Shown here piece after piece: positions 1 through 10,789 of a DNA stretch of 64,000 nt. The stretch is from assembly GCA_946811695.1 (NCBI GenBank), contig OX328123.1, positions 14,994,038-15,058,037 of the forward strand, in the 5' to 3' direction. The notes under the pieces are model-generated. The model had not been told where the DNA came from. It was given only the letters and a program-made list of their open reading frames with translations, and searched no databases. Source of the stretch: Gonocerus acuteangulatus (taxonomy: Eukaryota; Arthropoda; Insecta; Hemiptera; Coreidae). The position numbers and the translations under genes were made by a program. The stretch's first letter is position 1. Each line of letters begins with the position of its first letter.

Positions 1-660
1 GTTCGATATTTAGGATTCCACCTCGACAAGCGACTTACCTGGAAAACACACATAAAAAAGGAGGGACAAGAACTGAACAAACGCTTTGGACTTCTCCGAC
101 GACTTATTGGACCTAAATCGAAACTTTACACAAAAAACAAACTGACAATATACAAGACTATAATAAGACCGATATGGACATACGGCATAGAACTATGAGG
201 AACAGCTAAGCCATCGAATATAAACATTATCCAAAGTCCTCCGTAAAGTCCTCAACGCTCCTTTCTACGTTTCAAACTTGACTATCCACCGCGACATTGA
301 TACACCCTTTGTCCATGGTTTAGCCAAATCCTGATTCCTGAATTTGTTCTCTAAACTCCCAGCCCACCCCAATCCTCTTGGCAGATCCCTCTCTTCCAAT
401 GTTATTCCTGATAATCCACCGCCATTGGCCACGAGACAACTTATTGGAAGAAATTGTGTAAATATTGTAAATAGTGTTCATAGTTCAACCAATTTTACAT
501 TAAAATAAGATAAGAACATAACTGTCATTGGGAGTAGCAGTAATGTCTGCCTTCTCCTCTCATCTCATCCAGTGTGTTGCTATTGTTTGATCAAATTTAC
601 TTATTGTACATATTTGTACAGATTCTAAATAATAATAAAGGAGAGAGAAAAAAAATAAAT
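1..660 (+). pseudogene. Jockey-type LINE 3' end (reverse transcriptase C-terminal part, broken)
   Basis: The window opens inside the C-terminal part of a non-LTR reverse transcriptase read in frame 1. It shows the YLGFHLDKRLTW and IRPIWTYGIEL signatures that follow the catalytic domain in Jockey-clade elements. A TGA at 196-198 replaces the Trp expected after IEL. Near 231-245 the frame shifts, and the reading continues as KVLNAPFYVSNLTIHRD and TPFVHG up to a stop near 331, then a weaker match (LPAHPNPLG) to about 480. The 3' tail follows, ending in an A-rich stretch near 640-660. The 5' part lies outside the window. The copy is dead: at least one stop and one frameshift. The clade call rests on remembered motif patterns, not on an alignment. 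Confidence 0.85.
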
Positions 661-854
661 AAAAAAATATAGACATTGGACAGACTTCGGCATGACGGTC
701 AGTCTAGACCTTTACCTAAAGATGTTTTTTAATCACTTAACGATGACACTTCTTAATTATTTTTTGTTGGTACTGTTTATTTTGATTTTTTTTCTCTTGT
801 TACGTAATAATAATTATTTTTTGTGATGGATATGTGCAGAAAGGAAAATTGTTA

Positions 855-1103
855 ATGTTTATAAATAGTTTATATTCATGTTTATAAATAGTTTATATTT
901 ATGTTTATATTCATGTTTATAAATAGTTTATATTCATGTTTATAAATAGTTTATATTCATGTTTATAAATAGTTTATATTCATGTTTATAAATAGTTTAT
1001 ATTCATGTTTATAAATAGTTTATATTCATGTTTATAAATAGTTTATATTCATGTTTATAAATAGTTTATATTCATGTTTATAAATAGTTTAAATTCATGT
1101 TTA
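855..1103. repeat. 23-bp AT-rich minisatellite
   Basis: About ten to eleven tandem copies of a 23-base unit, TTTATAAATAGTTTATATTC plus ATG, with few changes. One copy near 900-915 is shortened. The last copy at about 1085 has TTTAAATTC in place of TTTATATTC. There is no coding content. Confidence 0.9.
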
Positions 1104-1447
1104 AAACTGTTGAAATACACACATTTTCTGTTTGTAAATTATTTATTTGTTGATTTGCTTTAAATATTCATATTTAAAATTATTGGAACCATGGTTGTTT
1201 GTAATTTTTTTTTTTTTTGGTAAAATAAACATCGTTATTCATTCATTCATTCAATATGTAAACCAGTCCTGACAATTACACAAATACGAGCGAACTGCCA
1301 TCTCTGACGGGACCTAGAAGCCAAATTTGACTTGACACAACTCCTTGGTGTTCATATGCACCACATTATTACACTACTCAAACAGCTTATGATTACATAC
1401 ATCTACAAAGTCTATAATAAACAACGAAATCCATGCCTAATTTCCAA

Positions 1448-1450
<3 letters not shown>
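1104..1450. other. Unassigned AT-rich DNA
   Basis: No gene seen. It holds a T-run near 1206-1219 followed by a short ATTC tandem at about 1238-1254, a pattern that also ends the LINE tail at 19750-19830, so part of this may be an old LINE 3' end. Confidence 0.4.

Positions 1451-1512
<62 letters not shown>
1451..1512. repeat. (TA)n microsatellite
   Basis: About 30 uninterrupted TA dinucleotides, ending directly against a tRNA-like block. Confidence 0.95.
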
Positions 1513-1513
<1 letters not shown>

Positions 1514-1600
1514 GGGTCTTCCCGTGGTGCAGAGGCTAACCCCATGAATTCTCATGCTGGAGATGTGGGTTCGAGTCCCACCTGTCAGAGGTGGATTTTT
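1513..1600 (+). pseudogene. tRNA-like SINE head or tRNA pseudogene
   Basis: A tRNA-like block that begins CTTCCCGTGGTGCAGAGGCTAA and contains a good B-box (GGTTCGAGTCCCACC at about 1567-1581). The A-box region is imperfect and the acceptor ends do not pair well, so a working tRNA is unlikely. The following T-run at 1597-1605 could be a Pol III stop signal. It is different from the other three SINE families in the window. Confidence 0.55.
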
Positions 1601-1605
1601 TTTTT

Positions 1606-3129
1606 CATTTCAGGGCCCGTTGAAGGAATCCTCTGCTACACCATGGAGTTTGAGGAAAGGTAGTAACTAAAAGAGACTATATTTAGAGAGAATATATTTT
1701 TTTACCCGCAGCGTAAAAAAATGTAAATAAAAAAGAAAACTTTCATTATTCAATTATTTTTATTAATTTAAGAAGCACGGGGTGCTTGGCATGTTCATAT
1801 AATTATCGACCTAAAACTGATGGATACAATTATTTATAAAAGCCGAAATGTTAAAAATGAAAAAAAAACAAAAAAAAAAAAAACACTTCATTATAACTGT
1901 TAACAAAAAAAAAGAAGGTTTTCTGGAAATAGTTCACTAACCGCCGCCAAGGTCTGCCCTGAAATAACTAATGCAAATTGAAGACGGAAGGGAGAAGGGG
2001 ATATGGAATCCAGAACAACAAAATCCTATTTATTTTTCTTTTAATTTAAATGTAAATGCAGGAGCTTTGTGAATGTAGGTTGGCAACAAGATTCCTTTTT
2101 ATTGTAACTCTGAGAGGATTTGGTGTACAATGAAGTAATATTAGGAAGATTCTGTGTGATTATCGGAATCTATAGTGAGTTTTCAAATATATTGTAGAAT
2201 GTGAAAGTAAATTTTAGAAATGAGCCACACCCCATATAAACTTTTAGAATGTAATAACTGTTATTATTTACTGTGTCTATTAATTAGAAAGAAAAGATAA
2301 TAAACATATTATATTTTTTTGTTTTTGTTCCAGACATATGCCGTTCCAAAGATGATTCTTTTATTTATTTATTTATTAAGAGTTTTGCAACTTTTGGCGA
2401 CTTGCTCTTTAACATACATCAAGATATTACAAAATACTTTTTGCTCATTGTGTATATAACAAGTCAGTAATAATAACATTTTTTATATAATATATTTCAC
2501 AATAACAAAACGGTAATATAATAAATATTAAATAGAGTGTGAAGAAGAAAAAAATGGGGGGGGGGTAGAAGAGGTAAGTAAGGTTATATTGGAGATAGGG
2601 CTTAATTTTTAAATGTAGGCTAATTAACTTAATTCGCTTCCCGTTCGGGCTGTCTCTCAGTGAAGTGTAGACTCCTCAGAGGAGGAACGCTATTACAAGC
2701 AAAAATTGCCAATAAGTTATTTAAAAAAGAAAAAAAAATTGTTTTAAAAATGTTAATAATTTTCTAAAGGCTATTTCGTTCATTATTTTAAATTAACTTT
2801 AGGGGGTTGATGAGGACTTTAGGGGGTTAAAGATGATTCAGAAGTCATTTTTGTTGAAGTCTTACAATTTTCTCTGCTTATATTATTTTTCAACGTTACA
2901 TTTCGTTTTAAATTTGCTGTAAGGTTAATGCACTTTCAATGCTCACAAGTGTGTTTTTTCGCATTAAAAAAGTCTCGTTAGTGACTAATTTTCGAGAATC
3001 ACTCCTCTTCCAAAAAACATTCTGCAAACTGTTGAATCTCATAAATGTTGTGAAATTTAATTACTTTTCTAACGGTATACCCAGAACTGAGTAAAAATCT
3101 CTCAATTTCTTAATGTTTTTGGAAATTTA
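1606..3129. other. Unassigned AT-rich DNA, no gene
   Basis: No credible coding frame. It includes A-rich tracts at about 1855-1915, a TTTA tandem at about 2358-2377, and a G-run at about 2556-2564. Probably old unrecognised repeat sequence. Confidence 0.5.
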
Positions 3130-3560
3130 GGGGGGAAATCAAATGAATTATGAAAGTTTCTTCAAGTGGCCTCCACCTTGCAGAACACGATAAAGACATG
3201 TGGTCATCACAGCTGATGTAGCCCTTCGAATCTCATCATGGTTAGCTCTCATTTACACAAATCATTCGCGAACTCTTGCTATCAGGTGGTTTATGTCCTA
3301 TATTGATATTTTTTACAGTTTCTACTAAGAACTACTCAATAAATATAAATTAAACGACATCAAATCGGGGCAATGCATTAAGCCAAATCCCCCAATCTTT
3401 ATTTCTGGATAATGTTGATTGAGCCAGCTGGTTATAGCTTGTCCATTGGCAGCTGGACGCCCATCCATTTGCTATAATAGTTCTTCTTTAAGTGCCATTG
3501 AATCGAGGAGTGCCTTACTTATATGATTCTAAAAAATCATCCGACCATCCAGTTGAAAAA
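3130..3560 (-). pseudogene. mariner-like DDE transposase relic
   Basis: Read on the minus strand, about 3380-3500 gives MDGRPAANGQAITSWLNQHY and then GGFGLMHCPDLMSFNLYLL. This mirrors the common invertebrate transposase block QDGAPPH...WL...FP...W-RSPDL-P-D-FLW, where the aspartates are catalytic. Further along the minus strand (about 3160-3260) comes ATSAVMTTCLYRVLQGGGHL, the typical C-terminal CxxxxGGHF-like ending. Stops and frame changes lie between the blocks, so it is dead. A closely similar relic (MDGCPADNG) lies inside the TA-flanked element at 18240-19068. Assignment is from motif memory. Confidence 0.7.
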
Positions 3561-3702
3561 ATGGGCTATCCATAGACATATTATGGATGGAGGCGTGTGT
3601 TGCAAGTGTTCTGCAAATATTTTAACAATTTTACCATGTTTTACGGTATTTCGTTCTATTCTACCTCCTTCATAGTTTTATTGAAATAAAATTTTTGCAA
3701 TA

Positions 3703-4556
3703 CAGTAGAACTTGGATAATTCGAACCCCTAGGGACCGATAAAAAAGTTCGAATTAAAAAAGTTTCAAAATTAAGGCTTAAAAATCGAACTCCATATTTT
3801 CACATTTTTTAATTTGAAAAAATACATTTTATTTGATGAAAAACAAACATTGCATAAATTGATGATTACTTACATAAGTAATAAATAATTGACCAAAAAA
3901 GTAAAAATAAAAGTCTATTATTTTGAAAAAAAAGTCATTTTCATGGAGAAGAAATTTTTGATAAAGTGTTAGGAAGAATTCCAATGTTCTTGGCAATTTC
4001 AGATTTTTTCTTATTCTTTTTTCAAATTCTTTGATGGCAGCTATGTTCTCTGACAACGTTAAAGTTTTATAACTTCTAGGCTTCGACATATTAAATCAAC
4101 AACTCACAGAACTGCACTGTACACCGGAAATTCAAAGCACAAATAATACAGCAGACCTAGGCACTGATTGACTTATATCTTAATATAAAACGACAGGATG
4201 TAACTATAACAACCCCTGGAAGGGAGGAAGCGCGACCCACCACATTGCAGAACTTCTAGAGTCCAAGAACTAGACTATGAGACCGCCGCGCTTCTTGTCC
4301 AGGAACCCCTACATCCGTATCTTATTATCCTTCTTACCCCAGGGGAGAATATTTTCACAAGATTTAAGATCGACCGCCTCTCTGTCCACTTCCCATTGGA
4401 GGTACAGGCTCGTAAAAATTCGAATTATCGAAAATTTTATTCGAATTAACCATGATTTTTTTACATTGATATGGCCTAAATTCTAGGGACCGAGAGAAAT
4501 ATTGGAATTAAAGACGATTTCGAATTATCGAAGTTCGAATTATCCATGTTCCACTG
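3703..4556 (-). mobile_element. pogo/Tigger-like MITE with TA target duplication
   Basis: The left end reads CAGTAGAACTTGGATAATTC and the right end is its near inverse (GAATTATCCATGTTCCACTG). Both are flanked by TA (3701-3702 and 4557-4558). Additional inverted subterminal copies of the GTTCGAATTA-type motif occur near 3745 and 4425-4545. Pogo-superfamily elements have this terminus and a TA target. At about 850 bases it is much shorter than an autonomous element, and it keeps only the start of the transposase, at 3945-4089 on the minus strand. Confidence 0.85.
3945..4089 (-). pseudogene. pogo-type transposase N-terminus (CENP-B/psq-like HTH)
   Basis: The minus-strand frame starts MSKPRSYKTLTLSENIAAIK, matching the usual beginning of pogo/Tigger transposases. 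In these the first 50 residues form a CENP-B N-type helix-turn-helix that binds the element ends. After about residue 30 a one-base shift is needed to keep reading SEIAKNIGILPNTLSKI, the second and third helices. The rest of the transposase (DDE domain) is missing. The nearest start at 4089 is probably the original one because the family usually begins here. Confidence 0.75.
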
Positions 4557-4558
4557 TA

Positions 4559-5272
4559 TATAATTGTAATAATAAATACATTATAATAAGATATTGTAAT
4601 AAATATAGAATGATAAAGTAATGCCTAGACAAACAAAATAAAAAAAAAAATGTTCCACTGAATAACCAACATTACTAAATTACTTTCACTACATACGAAA
4701 ATATAATTAATAGTAAATGAATTGAAATGTAAATACCATGAGACTTCTTCTACAAGTCTGCAGATGAGGAAGTGGGCTGCTGTACGAAAGGTCGCTCTGT
4801 TGTGAAGGACTGGTATCAGCTAGCGCCGGATACTCACAACATGAATTTCTCTGAAGGCAATGTTTTGAATTTACCTTATTTTATTATGAATTTATACAAA
4901 TCTATGTAGAAAAGTCCGATTTTAATGAATTTTGAAAATTAAATATTATATTTCTTGGCTGTTAAAATTAAAATCACGAGGACTTGAAATTTTCAAGCTC
5001 AAATAGACATTTTTCCACGTTACTTAAATGCCACTTGCATCTAAATCAAGGAATAATGAATGTTTAACTTTTTCCAGCGTCTCAGACCGAGGCTTTCTTG
5101 GAATCTTAGGTGGTGAATGCTGACAGATTCTATGTAGACGCACAAGTTGTTTCAGTTGTGTTATTCATTTCAATAACTACAATGTATGATTTTAGTTGAT
5201 ATCCTGTATTAATTAATTAATTAATTAGGCACTGATTCCATTGGTGCAGCGAATATATAAACAGTTCATACA

Positions 5273-5274
<2 letters not shown>
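4559..5274. other. Unassigned AT-rich DNA, no gene
   Basis: No motif or coding frame that I can support. It ends in short AATT tandems (5212-5226) before a (TA)n tract. Confidence 0.5.

Positions 5275-5322
<48 letters not shown>
5275..5322. repeat. (TA)n microsatellite
   Basis: Perfect TA run that merges into the left arm of the large inverted repeat. Confidence 0.95.
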
Positions 5323-5325
<3 letters not shown>

Positions 5326-5733
5326 CCACTTGTTCTTTTTTCTTTTTTCTTTATTTGGCAGAGGGTCGATGAAGCAGAACACCATTTGTTTTTGTTCAAC
5401 TATTTTATTTCATCAATTTTGCCCGACATGTTTCGTGCCTTAATTCGCACCTCTTCAGGGGCTTTCCTTATCGGGAAGTCCTCTCGTCATGTGTACTGGC
5501 TTGAGTCAGGCGTAATACTGACGCCAGGAGTATTACGCCTGACTCAAGCCAGTACACATGACGAGAGGACTTCCCGATAAGGAAAGCCCCTGAAGAGGTG
5601 CGAATTAAGGCACGAAACATGTCGGGCAAAATTGATGAAATAAAATAGTTGAACAAAAACAAATGGTGTTCTGCTTCATCGACCCTCTGCCAAATAAAGA
5701 AAAAAGAAAAAAGAACAAGTGGAAAATATATAT
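5315..5733. repeat. Near-perfect inverted repeat with 205-bp arms
   Basis: The left arm (about 5315-5519) and right arm (about 5529-5733) are reverse complements along their full length with a 9-base centre. Checked points include TTTTCCACTTGTTC at 5322 against GAACAAGTGGAAAA at 5713, and GGCGTAATACT at 5509 against AGTATTACGCC at 5529. Each arm contains a GACATGTTTCGTGCCTTAAT block followed by a CTCTTCAGGGGC block, like the ends of other elements in this window that carry GACGTTTCGGC plus TCATCAGGGC. No protein is encoded; the two mirror frames are a by-product of the symmetry. Confidence 0.9.
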
Positions 5734-5778
5734 TGGGTCATTTTCAGAAGAATTAATATATATATATATATATATGGG

Positions 5779-6111
5779 GGCGAGGTTAGCTCAGTGGTAG
5801 AGCACTGGACTAATAAGCTGGAGGCCTGAGTTCAAATCCCGAGCAAGCACTAAAGATTTTTTCTTCTAGCGGTTTCGTTCATGGGATGAATTCAGCCTCC
5901 CTGACCGTCCCTAGGCCGACCCAGCCTTTAATTAATTTAATAATGGGTACCTTGGGTGCTAGTGACTCTAGCAGTCGAAGCGGCCAAGGGGAAAATCAGG
6001 CGGCCGGAGCATAGTACTGACCACACTATCTCCCTAGTGTGCCGTATGGTCATGAATCAGATACCTCTATAGTATCTGCCCCTGAGGGCCCTCGTGGCCT
6101 GTTATGGGACT

Positions 6112-6115
<4 letters not shown>
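5779..6115 (+). mobile_element. tRNA-Ile-like SINE (family 1), with head
   Basis: The head shows a strong A-box (TTAGCTCAGTGGTAGAGC), an anticodon arm with loop CTAATAA (AAT, isoleucine type), and a B-box-like GAGTTCAAATCCC. The tRNA-like part ends near 5850 and continues into a body of about 265 bases beginning CTTCTAGCGGTTTCG. The body recurs without its head at 31741-32000. Both sides are (TA)n tracts, so a target duplication cannot be resolved. Confidence 0.85.

Positions 6116-6176
<61 letters not shown>
6116..6176. repeat. (TA)n microsatellite
   Basis: About 29 TA units at the 3' end of the SINE. It may have grown from the SINE tail. Confidence 0.95.
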
Positions 6177-6177
<1 letters not shown>

Positions 6178-6289
6178 GAGGATTTCAGCAAAGCTTTAGA
6201 TGTTTTTCAAAATGATGCCTGAAACTCCATTTCTCTTTCAGATGAATTTTGACTATTGTATTCTGTAGTTCCCTAAACTTTTTATGTCT

Positions 6290-6690
6290 ATCAATCAAAT
6301 ATTTTATTCTAATCCTTCCTTACCTCCAAACGTAAATAAAATTTAAAAATTTTTTGTTTAATTGAATTTCAAGCATGCAGAAGATATTTTAACTTAATCC
6401 CACGATTTTATGTACCCAAATCAAAAACTCTATTCAAAAAATATTTTTCAACATTTTTCGAAAACGGTTAAAGATATTGCCTCAAAACGAGTACTTAAGC
6501 AGTAACCGTATCGTTTTTTTTTTCACGCGAATTTAGCTCCAAAAATCATGTTCCGGTGAGTGGATTCTGTTGGTTAACAAACTTGACCCTTTAAAATTAC
6601 GAAAGATTTTTGTACCAAATTCCATCAAAGTCGGACCATCTTTGAGGCTGCTAGAGAGCGAACAGACAATAACATATATATATTACCTGA
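6290..6690 (+). mobile_element. Family X fragment (diverged)
   Basis: Shares an ordered set of blocks with the copies at 22500-22960 and 31320-31700: CGAAAACGGTTAAAG, AAAACGAGTACTT, GCGAATTT-GCTCCAAA, ATGTTCCGGTG, GGTTAAC-AACTTGACC, and GAGAGCGAACAGACA. It is older than those copies, with many substitutions and small gaps. No coding capacity. Here it stops at a short TA run near 6680. Confidence 0.75.
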
Positions 6691-6699
6691 ATGTTGAAA

Positions 6700-6809
6700 T
6701 TCCAACATTTAACCATGATCACCTAAGTGCAGCCGAAACGTCCAATACAGATTTTTGTCACAAGACCTGGCGTTTTTTTTCTCCTAGCCGAACCCCAACC
6801 ATCCCTTGA
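6700..6809. mobile_element. Fragment of a short inverted-repeat element (CCTAGCCGAAYCCCAACCAT end)
   Basis: Contains CAGCCGAAACGTCCAATA and ends CTCCTAGCCGAACCCCAACC, the terminus that is complete on both sides in the element at 29331-29582. Related ends occur at 21967 and 36320. Only one end is present here. Confidence 0.6.
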
Positions 6810-7205
6810 CTTCGTACCTAATATGGATGTTGGGTGGCCCAATCGGCTGTCGATTTTATTTCTCTTAATTTGTTATTGTCCTTTATCTTCCATGTAGTTT
6901 TCCAGTTTTGCCAGACTATTTGCTTCAGGTAATTAATAATAACATTTTTTGGAATCCTTAGATACAGGATTCCTTCATTTACCTTTTTGCTAAGGTATCG
7001 ACCACCTTGATCGACCTTCTGCTATGGTTTTCACTCTTAAGTTTATAAACCCTCTCCGTCGAGATGATAACAGCTAGGCTAAAAGAGACACCGAAATTTC
7101 TGAAACGTTTGCTTCCTACCTTTCCCAAGTATTCCGGTATTCCATTCATAAAATGTAGCCAAATTCCTAGGCTCAGTCCTTCCGCATTCTCCTTTTTCTT
7201 CATTC
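6810..7205. other. Unassigned DNA, no gene
   Basis: A 74-codon open frame exists on the minus strand but shows no recognisable motif. I do not call it. Confidence 0.45.
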
Positions 7206-8200
7206 TTTCTTCCTCATGATGTTTCCTTAGCTGTCAACAAACTAAAAACTAAGACAACAGGACTCGAGGTCTTATCACCCCTTTAATCCTAAAACGCCTA
7301 TCTAAAAAAGCTTTCATATTCCTAACCTATGTATATAATACAGTCCTCAGAATGACCTACTTTCTCAACTCCTGGAAATTGTCAATCATTAACATGATCC
7401 ACAAACCCATAAAACCTGTACATTATCCTTCGTCCTATCGCCTTATCTCCCTCCTTCCCATTATAGGTAAGATCCTCGAAAAGCTTCTCCTTAAACGTCT
7501 AATCCCCATTCTTGAACCCTGCCTCCCTTCCCACCAATTAGGTTTTCGAATATCCCATTCCACTATTCACCAATGTCACAGAATAGTTGACTCCATCTCC
7601 TCTTCCTTTGAGCAAAAGAAGTATTGCTCTGGTGTATTCCTTGATATCGCTCAAGCATTTGATCGGTTGTGGCACCAGGGCTTGCTTTTTAAACTCAAAA
7701 CAATCCCCCCCCCTCAACCTATTACCTTATAATAATTTCCTGTCTTTCTGACAGATCCTTCAACGTCTCGTACGGATCATCTCTGTCCTCTTCCTTTCCT
7801 CAGCTTGCTGGTGTTCCACAAGGCGGCATCCTAAGTCCTATCTTATTCCTCGTGTACTCTGCTGACATGCCCACCCATGATTCCACAAGCCTCTTCACTT
7901 TTGCTGACGATACAGCCATCCTCTAATCCAATTCAGATCCTATACTTGCTTCCAAACACCTTCAATTCCATCTCCAATTCCTTGAAACATGGAACTCACA
8001 AAATGGCGGATTAAATTTAATCCTGAAAAATCCTCCACATAATTTTCACTCTTCGACGATCCAAATGCCCTTCAATCAATCTTTACCAGAGTAAAAGTTA
8101 TGAAAAACCCAAGTTAGCTACTTAGAACTTGACAAACGACTTACTTGGTGCCAACACATACAAAGGAAATGACTGGAAACAAACAGACGTTTATCTCATA
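7206..8200 (+). pseudogene. Jockey-type LINE reverse transcriptase, broken
   Basis: The catalytic reverse transcriptase region in pieces. The order is a linker (LAVNKLKTKTTGLE), fingers motif SYRLISLLPIIGKILEKLLL, HQLGFRISHSTIHQ, motif A (GVFLDIAQAFDRLW, first catalytic Asp), motif B (AGVPQGGILSPILFLVYSAD) and motif C (TFADDTAIL, the YADD box with Phe for Tyr), then LELDKRLTW near 8130. Breaks are: stops near 7288, a frame change at the C-run near 7705-7713, a TAA at about 7924 just after motif C, and later stops. Residue order and the LDKRLTW block tie it to the relic at 1-660; the two may be copies of one family. Non-functional. Confidence 0.9.
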
Positions 8201-8217
8201 GCCCAACATCAATATTA

Positions 8218-8310
8218 ATCATGAAGTTGCCTTAAGTCGATTACGCATTGACAAGACAAGATTAACACATTCATTCCTTTCTTCCCAAGAGCCACCACCA
8301 AGCTGGTGAT
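8218..8310 (+). pseudogene. LINE C-terminal tail relic (LSRLRI-TRLTHSF)
   Basis: One frame reads HEVALSRLRIDKTRLTHSFL followed by SSQEPPPSW and a stop. This is the conserved block after the RNase H domain in I/R1-like LINEs, just before a cysteine-histidine motif. It abuts the Jockey-type relic but comes from a different domain arrangement, so it is probably a separate insertion or a rearranged join. Confidence 0.65.
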
Positions 8311-9465
8311 CATGTAAGGTTCAAGTAACAGTGAAATATATTTAAACACACTTTGTAGTCATATTTTAGTAGCATTTGCATTGGAGACTGATCGTCCTAA
8401 ATCATAACGAACATATGGTAAGTTTTGTTAAAAATGTTGCTTGGCACTATTTTGCCCCGTCCTGATTAATTATATTTATCAGACATCATTGATGAAATGC
8501 TGATTGATTCTGATAACAAATGATTCATTGAAATATTCTTTACAAATAGAGGTAATCTTGTATTTTTTAAATCGTTTATTATATTTTTTAAGTTTAATTG
8601 TTATTCTTAAGGGCAAATAAGCCCCAGAATAAAGTTTTTGTTTAATTTAAAAATTCCATGGTAAACAGAGAAAATATCTCATGCCGGCAGCAGACCTGTG
8701 TTATTAAAATAACATCAATTTTACTAAAGCACAACATTGTAGAGAAGAGTGAAAAGCCCCTAAAAGGAGATTTTAACAAATAATTCACACAATTGAACCC
8801 TAGATCTGTAAATAATGAATACAACTCCTGAACAGGCTCTGATGAGGCGAGTTTCACTTTCTAAAAGCCTGGAGAGAGGGACAAAGCAGAAAGTGTACAC
8901 CTCATTTTTGGGTCATCCGACCACAGGACTAGGTCAACCAGAGCATAGGTGGTTCTTTATCACCAACTTATCACAGATATTTTACACTATCGAGAAATTG
9001 TACATGTGTTTATTTTTCTGTCTATTCTACGGCAAGTAAAAACTGTAGTAATATCATTAATTTTAGGTTTAGATTTAGGACCTTAGGAAAAGGAATTAAC
9101 AAAATTTGCACATCGAATTTTTAGGTTTAGATTTTAACGTAATAACTGATAAATTTACCTGAAATGAATTGCCTTTTATAAATGTATCTACGCGTTCAAA
9201 TCAATATGGATATTTTTAGTACATTTTTCACACACTTCGGCAAGTAAATTACACAGTATAAAGCAGGGTGGGCTATTTTTGAATGGGTGACTATTTGGGA
9301 ATACCACGAGCAGTTGGCATTATAAAAGCGTGGAATCCCGTTGCAGTTGATACGCCTTAAAAAATAAGAATTAAAAGATGGGTACTGAACCTTCCAAATT
9401 ATTTATAATTGACCAAATAAATATAACTTCATTCGGACTTCATTGTCCGTTTTCAGGCATAATAC
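8311..9465. other. Unassigned DNA with a possible LINE 3' end
   Basis: No gene. At 8600-8650 there is a GGGCAAATAAGCCCCAGAATAAAG tail that resembles the LINE 3' end near 19755-19790 (GGGACGAAGTCCCAGAATAAAG in the same layout: short stem then AATAAAGTTTTT). The rest is unassigned. Confidence 0.45.
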
Positions 9466-9800
9466 TGTATTTCCACAATTTATAATATTATTAATTATCA
9501 CAAATTATTGTACAGAATCATTAGACAATATTGATATCAAGTCCTACCTTCAATCAATTATAGGTAAACCTAAGGCCCTGGTGTATGCCAAAAAATTCCA
9601 ACATGTATTGATAAATTACATGTAATATTTTTTGTTAGAAATAAATATGAAGATAATTTATGGGTGAAGGTTGGTATTATTTGGTATACGATGCCGCTAT
9701 AAGATTTAACTATAATTGCTTCAAGATATGACATAATATTAATATTGTCTAATGATTTAGTACAGTAATTTGTGATAATTCATAACTAATATGATTTAAA
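9466..9800. mobile_element. Inverted-repeat (fold-back) element
   Basis: The left arm at about 9489-9535 holds ATTATCACAAATTATTGTAC and ATCATTAGACAATATTGATA; the right arm at about 9737-9785 holds the inverse with few mismatches. The arms are about 45-50 bases around a 200-base centre. No transposase is present. Exact ends and target duplication are not resolved. Confidence 0.65.
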
Positions 9801-10298
9801 ATTTTGAAATATTATCTAAATATTACAAATAAATGGGAAAATGAAGAACAGAAGGACATGAGGATGAATATTCTACTTTAGTTAATCTTGTTCCTTTTGA
9901 TTTTGTTTTTAATATTTTAACTATGTAATTTTGTTTTGCTTCTTTGTCTTATATTTATTGTTTGTATTCTTTTTATTTTATTAATTTACAATAGAAAAAA
10001 GTCCGTCACGCAGAAGCTGCATAACTAAGCACTTTCCTCAGAATTTGCGTAGTGTAGACTGCTTTCCAGAACAATTTGCTTAAAATATCCAACATAAATA
10101 AAATAAAAACATGAATAGTTCTCTTTTAATTTTGTAATGAGTAACTGTTCAATTATTAATTTTGTAATTAATTTACATCCAGAATTATGTTTACATATGG
10201 TAACTTCTGACGCAGGAACATGATAGAGTCCCTCTAGTTGTGGAGAGCGCTCCTTGCGGCGGTCTTGCGAACCTAATTCTATTGAAATATATTACAAA
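9801..10298. other. Unassigned DNA with a short shared repeat
   Basis: At 9997-10065 there is a block (GTCCGTCACGCAGAAGCTGC, then CACTTTCCTCAGAATT) that recurs inverted at about 37070-37130. No gene. Confidence 0.5.
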
Positions 10299-10714
10299 GT
10301 AAACCCCTTTGTCCGATCGACCGATTTAGCTCATTTTTACAACACTTCTTTCCCATGAGTTACCCACGACGTATACCGCGTTTCGTTACAATACAGCAGA
10401 AATTACGACCGGTATGAGTTTATTAGTAATTTGGTTCCGGAGTAAACCCCCCCCCCTCCTAATGAACCGATTTAGTTTATTTTTACATCTCACTTTTCTC
10501 TCTATATTACCACTACGAATACCAAGTTTCGTTGAAATATAACAAATATTACGGCTGGCATGGTCAAATTAGTGTTTTGGGTTCCGGGTAAACCCCCCCT
10601 TCCGGTGGACCGATTTTAATGGTTAACGAATTCGTTCAATCGTTTGCTAATTGAATGCTATATACCAAGTGTCGTGACGAAAAAACAAAAACTCTGGCCG
10701 CTATCCTTTTAACA

Positions 10715-10789
<75 letters not shown>

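Noticed and set aside
5386..5662. Two nearly identical 64-codon frames on opposite strands as a duplicated gene
   Set aside because: They are mirror images made by the large inverted repeat; the sequence is non-coding element DNA.
5779..5850. Functional tRNA-Ile gene
   Set aside because: The A-box and anticodon loop are good, but the acceptor stem does not close and the sequence runs into a SINE body that recurs at 31741.
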